The position numbers were made by a program, and so were the translations under genes. The notes beneath the pieces were generated by a model. It was given only the letters and a program-made list of their open reading frames with translations, ran no database searches and was not told where the DNA came from. A DNA stretch of 42,418 nucleotides, from NCBI RefSeq assembly GCF_016718685.1, contig NZ_JADKCX010000150.1, positions 1-42,418 on the forward strand. The letters are read 5' to 3'. This DNA is from Haliscomenobacter sp. (GTDB lineage: Bacteria; Bacteroidota; Bacteroidia; Chitinophagales; Saprospiraceae). Numbering within the stretch: position 1 is the stretch's first letter; each line of letters opens with the position of its first letter. Of the stretch, positions 36,172-42,418 are shown piece after piece.

Positions 36172-38327
36172 ATGAAACTGGCTTACCAGTGCATTGGGTT
36201 TGTTTTGGTTTTGCCTCCAATGGGTAATGCTCACCAAAACAATGCTGGAATTGTTCCAGAGGAGCAATTCCCCTTCCATCGCAAAAAAGTAGACACGTTG
36301 AACGAGTTGGCCTTTCAAAGCAATAACCCAAAGAGATTGAGCAATTCGCTAGGCAAGCGCTTAAAGTTGGCCAAAGGCAAATTGCCCTCAAAGGTCAAGC
36401 CGACGCGCACTTTCGCCTTGGACTAGCCAAAGCAATTTAGGGGACTTTGCTAGCGCAAAATGTATTACAAGCACGGTATAGCTTTGCGTAAGAAATCTGG
36501 TGATAGTCTTTTACATTGCCAATGGCTACATTCTTTAGGGCAGTTGTATAAAATCAAAACAAATTTGATAGTGCCAAATACTGTTTATAAAATGCACTGG
36601 TTTTTATCCAAAACAGCCAGAGCTGAGCTTGGCATATTTATTCAATAGTTTGGAGCTCACTTTACGACAAAACCAATGATTTTAGCCTCCTAGGACTTAT
36701 TATCGGCGAGGATCTAGCCGTTTATGCTAAACTGGTTTCAAGTCCAAGCGAAAATTTGAGGAAATTCAATTGGTCGAGCTGTTTTGCGTATGAATTTTGC
36801 CTCTTTGATTCAAGATCATTTCAATCAAAAGAAAAAGCTGCCAAAGATTCTTGTTACGATCCTAAATGATTTCAAAAGTTTAATCCAAAAGAGTATTTGC
36901 CGCTATGCCATTTGTTGCTCGGCAATAACGCCTACCACCAAAATGATTTAGAGCTTGCGACAAACTCATTACCAAAATCCATTGCAGACAGCCTGCTCCT
37001 CGATCCACTAATCGAGCAGGATATTTAAAAACCTTGGTCGGGTTTACCTCGACCAAGGCAAATATCCCTTAGCCAAGAAAAATTTTGAGTTAAGCCGCAA
37101 GATTTTAGCGCCTTTAAACAACTATACTGAACTCGTATTGCTGCAATTTGAATTGGGCAACTTTTTTTTACGAACAAGCGCGATTTGCCGAATGCAGTGC
37201 AAAATTACCTTCAAGGTCTTGCGATTTTCAGCCAAAAGACACTTTATTGGTCGGGTCGAACCCTGTTTTTTCTCTCCGATGCTTACCAGGAGCTCAAACT
37301 GCCCAAGCAAGCCAAAAGGTATGAAGACCAACTGATCCGCTTGTTGAACAACTTAAATTCCGATCAGGGGAATTTAGCCTTTCAAGAATTGTTTCGTTAC
37401 CAAATGGACAAACAGAGCCTGCTCAAACAATTTTTACAAAACCAAAAAGAACTCATTTATCAGCGCAGTTTGACCTGGGGAGCGGTGCTGTTGGGTTTAT
37501 TGCTGCTGGCCATTGGGGGCATTTATTTGTTCCGCCAATGGCAACTCGCGGCCATTCGGGAAGCCAAAATTGCCCAGCAAAACGAAGAAATTGCGCTCAA
37601 CAACAAAAATCTGGCTCTACAGGAAGCCGAACTAGCGCGAAAAAAGGAACAGGTGGCCATACAACAGAATTTAGCCTTGCTGCGCCAAAAAGAACTGGAA
37701 ACACAATACGCCCGACTGGAAGCACAAGACCTCATCCAACAAAAAATCGGCGAGGAACTACACGACGGCGTTGGCTCTATGCTGGCCACGGTCAAAATGA
37801 ACCTGCTGACGGTAGAAGAAGTACTGGATCGTTTGCCCACTGAACGCATCGCCACCTACAACCAGGCCAATCGCCTGTTGGACGAAGCTTGTGACAAAGT
37901 GCGCACACTCAGCCATGAATTTGGCGAAGCCCTCTTGAAACAGTTTGGCCTAAAAGCCCAGTTGGAAGCCCTGCTGGAAGCGATTGGCACTTCCAAAATC
38001 GAAGTAGAACTGGTGACCCACGGCTTGAACCAACGCCTGGATTTCCAACTGGAACTCAACCTCTACCGCATCATCCAGGAATTGGTCCACAATGTGATCA
38101 AACACGCCCAGGCCACGCACATCTCCATCCAGGTGAGCTACTTCAAAGAAAATGTAAACGTAGTGATCGACGACAATGGGCGTGGTTTTGAGGTACAATC
38201 CATCCAGGAAAGCCCCGGATTGGGCATGTTGTCCATCCAGTCGCGGGTGAATGAACACGATGGGCACATTCACTTTGATTCGCGTCCGGGTCGAGGCACT
38301 ACCGTAATGATTGATATTCCCCTTTAA
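36172..38327 (+). pseudogene. TPR sensor histidine kinase (HisKA_3), several frameshifts in the N-terminal half
   Basis: A signal peptide (MKLAYQCIGFVLVLPPMGNA) starts at 36172. TPR-like helices then appear in shifting frames: ALKVGQRQIALKGQADAHFR, MYYKHGIALRKKSGDSLLHC, and GRVYLDQGKYPLAKKNFELS. The last indel is in the T-run at 37162-37169. From 37185 to the stop the frame is intact: a TPR end (LFFLSDAYQELKLPKQAKRY), a membrane helix (AVLLGLLLLAIGGIYLF), a coiled coil, and the HisKA_3 box IGEELHDGVGSMLATVKMNL with His codon at 37761. The HATPase with DDNGRGFEV (38168) and GLGM follows. This is the NarX/LytS-like layout common in Bacteroidota. It is paired with the response regulator 18 bases downstream. 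It is either a pseudogene or miscalled. Confidence 0.75.
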
Positions 38328-38345
38328 GTTTAAAAGCTTTGCACC

Positions 38346-39005
38346 ATGAAAAAAATCAATATCCTGCTTGCCGACGACCACCAGATCATTTTGGATGGGC
38401 TCCAGTCTTTTTTGGCTCATGAGGCTGAATTGGACATCGTGGGCACCGCGCTAAACGGGGAAGAAACCTTGCAATTGTTGCAATTGCACCACGTAGACGT
38501 AGCCGTACTGGACATCAACATGCCCAAGCCCGATGGCCTGGAACTAGCCAGAATCATCCGCAAACAATACCCCAAAACCAAAGTCATCTTGTTGACCATG
38601 ATCGGCGATGGCAACTACATCCTCAAAGCCATGCAGCAGGGCATTGATGGCTACGTCATCAAAGAGCGCAGCAAGGATACCCTCATCGGGGCCATTCATG
38701 CCGTGTACCGTGGAGCGACATTTTTTCCGCCCGACCTCTGGCCCCGCGTGCAAGAAGCCCAGCTCAACGCACGGCCTTCTGAGGAAGAAGTGCAATTGAC
38801 CATCCGGGAAAAAGAGGTCATTTGCCTCCTGGTGGAGGACCCTGGTTTGTCCAATAAAGAAATTGCGGAACGGATGTTTATTGCCGAGTTTACGGTGCAA
38901 ACCCATTTTCAAAATGCGCGCAAAAAACTGGGGGCAAAGACCAAGGGGGAGTTGATCAAGTTCGCCATGGAGAATGGGATGTGTGCGGAGTTGAAGAAAA
39001 ATTGA
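38346..39005 (+). CDS. NarL/FixJ-family response regulator
   Basis: 219 residues. Receiver domain (1-120): the acidic pair Asp10-Asp11 in LLADDHQ, phosphoacceptor Asp56 in VAVLDINMP, Thr84 in ILLTM and Lys106 in GYVIKER. The C-terminal LuxR-type helix-turn-helix is at ~150-215: LTIREKEVICLLVEDPGLSN, KEIAERMFIAEFTVQTHFQN, ARKKLGAKTKGELI. It starts 18 bases after the kinase stop, so the two form a two-component system. Its 3' end is nine bases before the palindromic element. Targets are unknown; the CHAT-STAND genes downstream are one candidate. Confidence 0.9.
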   Translation: MKKINILLADDHQIILDGLQSFLAHEAELDIVGTALNGEETLQLLQLHHVDVAVLDINMPKPDGLELARIIRKQYPKTKVILLTMIGDGNYILKAMQQGIDGYVIKERSKDTLIGAIHAVYRGATFFPPDLWPRVQEAQLNARPSEEEVQLTIREKEVICLLVEDPGLSNKEIAERMFIAEFTVQTHFQNARKKLGAKTKGELIKFAMENGMCAELKKN

Positions 39006-39014
39006 AAATTTGTT

Positions 39015-39243
39015 AAATTTAACGTGAATTCTGAATTAACCAGGTAAAAATGTGCGACTTCTCCGAAGTCGGAATCCCGGACGGTCGATATTTTCTACAA
39101 ACATGTGACCTCTCCGAGGTCATTTTATCGACTTCGGAGAAGTCGCATGTTTGTAGCATTTGCATCAGCAGTTTTTTACGACTTCGGAAAAGTCGCACTT
39201 CTTTGATTATCAATAGGATTAATTCAGAATTCACGTTAAATTT
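39015..39243. mobile_element. 229-bp palindromic MITE-like element with 25-bp terminal inverted repeats
   Basis: The ends, 39015-39039 and 39219-39243, are perfect inverted repeats of 25 bases beginning AAATTTAACGTGAATTC. Inside are four short palindromes of one family: CGACTTCTCCGAAGTCG at 39055-39071, TGACCTCTCCGAGGTCA at 39106-39122, CGACTTCGGAGAAGTCG at 39129-39145 and an imperfect one at 39179-39195. A further inverted pair CTACAAACATG (39095-39105) and CATGTTTGTAG (39146-39156) encloses two of them. No transposase is encoded and no target duplication is clear at the ends. It fills the gap between the response regulator and the CHAT gene, and could act as a terminator or attenuator as well as a mobile repeat. 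Confidence 0.7.
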
Positions 39244-39290
39244 ACAAAACCAAGCCCAAGGTCTATTTACCACGCCTAAATCTGCCCCGT

Positions 39291-41048
39291 ATGGACGTCC
39301 TCTACTTCGCTTTCGCCAATCACCCTGATCGCCCGCTGGACGAACTCAAACGGGAAGACGCCGAGATCAACCGCTTGCTCGAACCCCTGGCTGCCCGCGG
39401 CCTGTTCAAAATTGTACGCGATTCTTTTGCCAGCCTCGACAGCGTAGCCGACAAACTCGATCTGTACAAACGCGACCTGGTACACTTCCATTACAGTGGC
39501 CATGCCGGGCCCGATAGCCTGGAACTGTTGGGCGAAACTGCCCGCAGCAAGGGCATCGCCGCCCTGCTTGGCGAATGCAAACGCCTGCAAATCGTGGTAC
39601 TCAATGGCTGTGCTACCTTTCCCCAGGTGGATGCCCTGCTGGGCTTGAGCATTCCCCTGGTCATCGCCACCCAACGCCCGGTGGAAGACCCCAAAGCCGC
39701 CGCCTTCGCCATCCAGTTTTACCGCTCCCTGTCCATGCTGGATACCGTGGAAGGCGCATTCAAAGCCGCCCGGGGCCGCGTATTGAGCATGGACGACAAG
39801 CTGAATATCTCGCGTGGCCTGGCGCTACGCAATGAGCCCGCAGTTCAACAAAGTGACTGCTGGGGTCTGTATGGTTTGCCCCAGCGGGAGGATGCGGCCA
39901 AATGGCGCTTCTCCAGCAGCGTCAACGCCCCGCAGCTCAAACGTTTTGAGCCCAACGCCCGCCTGATGGCCGCCCTGATGAAGGCTCTGGCCCCCTATCG
40001 CGAGCCGATTCAAACCATGCTGAACGACGAAGCCGAGGGATCGGAAGTCGACATCATCGACAAAAAAAGAGCAGTTTTGGAAGCCCTGCCCCACCCCATC
40101 AGTGAGCTGGTGCGCTTTTTACTGGTACCGAGTACCAACGATGCCAAAGACCAGGACCAATTTTTTGACCAGCCCGGCCCCGGTCGGCTCCGCCAAATCC
40201 TCGCGTTGTACTTCACCCTGTTGGAACTGATGACCTTCATCATGCTGGCCGAATTGTGGAATGTGTTGCAGGAAAAAGGAGAAGCCAGCGTTCCCGAAGC
40301 CACCCGCCAACTCATCCGCCAGTTTTTGCTGGCCGAAGACGACGAGCGCAGCCGCATCGATCACCTGACCATCATTCGCGCCATTCGCGCGTGCCTGGAT
40401 GCTCAGGGGCTCCCCTATTTTGTGGAAGAACTGCAAATGCTCCAGCACCTGGCCCAGGAAGACTCCGAATTCATTGCCGCCAACACCTTCTTCAGCGAGC
40501 TGAGCCCTTTGTTCGAATCATTGGGTCAAAACGAAGCCGAGCTGCTTTGCATTGATGCCGAAGAACACCTGGCCAGGGTTTTCAGCCAGTTGGGCTTCCT
40601 GGCGCGCTACACCTTTGCCTCGGTAAAAAACATCGACGTCCTCAAGTACCGCCACCAACCCAATCCCCGCTACCGGCACAGCATGATCACGCTGGAGCAA
40701 AAATTTGTGGGGCTCTCCGAAAAACAGCGCGTCATCCAGGGCCTGCTCGACAGTGCCTCGGTACTCTTGCTCAAAGCCAGCAAGGAAGGCCCACAACAGT
40801 TTTTGAACCTCACCCCTTTCATCATCGACCAAAACGCTTTTGACAGCGAAGTACATACCCTGGCCAAACTGCATTTTTATGGGCGTTACATCCCCTTCCA
40901 GGATGCCTACGCCTTTCGGCACATTTACCAACCCGATGACCTACCCCTTGTGATCAGCGAGCAAAAGGAATACCTCATTGTCAAGGCCCAATTGGACGCC
41001 TTTGCCCAGCTCCTGTTTCAAACACCCATGCAAAAACTCCAGCTATGA
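39291..41048 (+). CDS. CHAT-domain (caspase-like) protease
   Basis: 585 residues. The N-terminal ~190 residues are a CHAT domain. It begins MDVLYFAFANHPDRPLDELK, has the catalytic His71 in VHFHYSGHAG and Cys107 in IVVLNGCATF. It then has the strand IPLVIATQRPV and the helix AFAIQFYRSL. The order and spacing match CHAT proteins encoded with STAND ATPases in Bacteroidota. Residues ~200-585 are largely alpha-helical, with no domain I can name; this would be the substrate-recognition or partner-binding part. No signal peptide. Its last codons overlap the STAND start by four bases (ATGA at 41045-41048), so translation is coupled. The 229-bp element lies 47 bases upstream of the ATG. Confidence 0.88.
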   Translation: MDVLYFAFANHPDRPLDELKREDAEINRLLEPLAARGLFKIVRDSFASLDSVADKLDLYKRDLVHFHYSGHAGPDSLELLGETARSKGIAALLGECKRLQIVVLNGCATFPQVDALLGLSIPLVIATQRPVEDPKAAAFAIQFYRSLSMLDTVEGAFKAARGRVLSMDDKLNISRGLALRNEPAVQQSDCWGLYGLPQREDAAKWRFSSSVNAPQLKRFEPNARLMAALMKALAPYREPIQTMLNDEAEGSEVDIIDKKRAVLEALPHPISELVRFLLVPSTNDAKDQDQFFDQPGPGRLRQILALYFTLLELMTFIMLAELWNVLQEKGEASVPEATRQLIRQFLLAEDDERSRIDHLTIIRAIRACLDAQGLPYFVEELQMLQHLAQEDSEFIAANTFFSELSPLFESLGQNEAELLCIDAEEHLARVFSQLGFLARYTFASVKNIDVLKYRHQPNPRYRHSMITLEQKFVGLSEKQRVIQGLLDSASVLLLKASKEGPQQFLNLTPFIIDQNAFDSEVHTLAKLHFYGRYIPFQDAYAFRHIYQPDDLPLVISEQKEYLIVKAQLDAFAQLLFQTPMQKLQL

Positions 41049-42418
41049 AGAGTCCGTTCAAGTTTCTGGATGCCTACGAGCTGAAAGACCGTGCGGTGTT
41101 TTTTGGCCGCGAGGAAGAAATCGAAGCCCTGTACGGCCTGGTGTTCAAAACGCCCCTGCTCTTGTTGTACGGCCTATCGGGCACGGGCAAAACCAGTCTG
41201 ATCCGCTGCGGCCTGGCCAGCCGTTTTTCGGCACCCAACTGGTATCCTTTTTTCATTCGCCGGGGCGAAGACCTGAACGAATCCATCCGGCTGGCGCTGG
41301 GCAATGCCCTGCCCCCTGGAAAAACCCTGCCCGAAACCCTGCCCGAACAGGTGAGCTTACTGTTTCGGAACTATTTGCGCCCGGTGTACCTGATTTTTGA
41401 CCAGTTTGAAGAATTGTTCATCCTGGGCAAAAAAGAGGAACAACTGGCCTTTGCCCGCTCCATCCGCGCCTTGCTCGATGCCGAATTGCCCTGCAAAATC
41501 CTGATGGTGATGCGCGAGGAATTCATCGGGCAATTGTACTACCTGGAAAAGGAAATCCCCGGTATTTACGATTTCCGCCTGCGGGTAGAACCCATGGGCC
41601 TCAAAAAAGTGCAGGAAGTGATCAGCGGCTCCCTGCAACATTTCCAGGTGCGGGTACCCGACACGGAACGGAACATCGAGCGCATGTACAACAACATCAG
41701 CGTGGGCAAATCGGGCGTTCAACTGCCCCACCTGCAAGTGTACCTCGACATGTTTTGGCGCGAAGATTTTGCCCGCACTTACCCCGCCGCCGAACAAGTC
41801 CCATTGCTGGCCGGAATGGCTGCCGAGCCATCCGTGTACCCGCCCCTGGAATTTACCCCGGAAGAGATCGACAACTTTGGCAACATCGAAAGTGTACTGG
41901 CCCGTTTTTTGGCCGAACAGGAACGCAGCCTGCAAGCAGAGCTCCGGCAGCAGTTTGGCACGGGCATTCCCGATCAGGCGGTGCGCCAGGTGCTCGATTT
42001 ATTTGTATCCGAGCAGGGCACCAAAAAGCCCCGGCTCTACCGCCGCGATGAACAGGGCCTGCACCTGGCCGATGCGGCGGAGCAGTTGCTGTGCAGCTCA
42101 GCCCCGCCGCCCTGAGTTACGCCCTGAACCAGCTGTACGAATCCCGCCTGCTGCGCGAGCGCGATGACGCGCTGGAACTGGCCCACGACTCGTTGGCCGC
42201 CCTGATCTTCCGGGAGCGCAGCGACGAGCAGCGCAAAATCAGCGACTTGCTCATCCGTTTGCAAAATGCCCAGCGGGAATTCGCGCTGAGTGAAGGACAG
42301 GAACTGCCCAGCCGCAAGCTGTTGTTGGATACCGAAGAACTCCTGGCCGTGTTGCCCGCTCAGCCCCGAATTGCGGGCATTTTACGAACAAAGCCAGGCA
42401 GCATGGCAGCGCCGTTCC
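41045..42418 (+). CDS. STAND NTPase (nSTAND1-like), partial, two frameshifts
   Basis: Starts at ATG 41045 and runs off the window. An AAA-like P-loop NTPase begins with FFGREEEIEAL, then Walker A at residues 43-50 (GLSGTGKT) and Walker B as VYLIFDQFEELF (114-125). A sensor-like region follows: ILMVMREEFIGQLYYLEKEI and FRLRVEPMGLKKVQEVISGS. This is the pattern of novel STAND NTPases. The C-terminal part (LSPAALSYALNQLYESRLLR, LELAHDSLAALIFRERSDEQ) is the helical region that ends the STAND core. One base is off near 42070-42085 and another near 42355, where the frame resumes SPELRAFYEQSQAAWQRR. A sensor domain (WD40, TPR or similar) normally follows and is cut off here. Confidence 0.85.

Noticed and set aside
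39019..39328. Small reading frames through the palindromic element, and a possible short CRISPR array
   Set aside because: The repeated residues (CDFSEV-like) just mirror the DNA palindromes; the repeats alternate orientation, have uneven spacing and no spacers, so it is not CRISPR.
41357..41935. 192-residue frame on the minus strand
   Set aside because: Antisense to the STAND NTPase, whose Walker motifs are intact.

Overview
The window looks like a piece of a Bacteroidota chromosome, most likely from the Saprospirales (Haliscomenobacter/Lewinella-like). The basis is a SusC/SusD pair, a cluster of signal-peptide lipoproteins, a multi-TM AraC regulator, a two-component propeller protein, CHAT and caspase-like proteases, and TAnnTTTG-like promoter motifs. 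The genus is an inference. No rRNA, tRNA, CRISPR array or complete insertion sequence was found.

Layout. 1-2.5 kb: the end of a probable MBL-fold hydrolase, a zinc-ribbon protein, a badly frameshifted GH43-like gene and a frameshifted cupin gene. 2.1-5.5 kb: a minus-strand run (DoxX-like, DUF2071, methyltransferase, small membrane protein) divergent from a membrane AraC regulator. 5.5-11.5 kb: housekeeping-like single genes (epimerase, S33-like hydrolase with a small outer-membrane protein, two DUF1801 proteins, a GyrI-like/HhH fusion, a methyltransferase, a DUF1835 protein). 11.5-18.3 kb: an exported tandem DinB protein, an orphan ATP-grasp enzyme, a large sortilin/BNR-propeller protein and a Reg_prop lipoprotein. 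18.4-25.3 kb: susD and susC on the minus strand, divergent from a di-heme cytochrome c peroxidase-like lipoprotein that ends in a clear terminator. 25.3-30.9 kb: MFS transporter, M24 peptidase, DUF4177 protein, a small protein, and a paired di-heme cytochrome and beta-helix lipoprotein.

The last 9 kb (33.5-42.4 kb) is the most interesting part. It holds a metacaspase-like protein; divergent from it are a small unknown protein, a TPR histidine kinase (broken) and its NarL-type response regulator; then a 229-bp palindrome-rich element with perfect 25-bp terminal inverted repeats; then a CHAT protease gene translationally coupled (ATGA overlap) to a STAND NTPase that runs off the window. The CHAT-STAND pair has the parts of an NLR/caspase-like sensor-protease module and is the best candidate here for a little-described conflict or cell-death system. 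That role is inferred.

Data quality matters here. At least a dozen genes are broken by single-base indels, most of them in short homopolymers, and reading frame and protein similarity resume at once on the other side. This is more like uncorrected base-calling error than gene decay. A 917-bp block at 30.89-31.81 kb is almost free of A and made of G, C and T runs; it is probably not real sequence. Frameshifted genes are therefore described as reconstructed across their indels.
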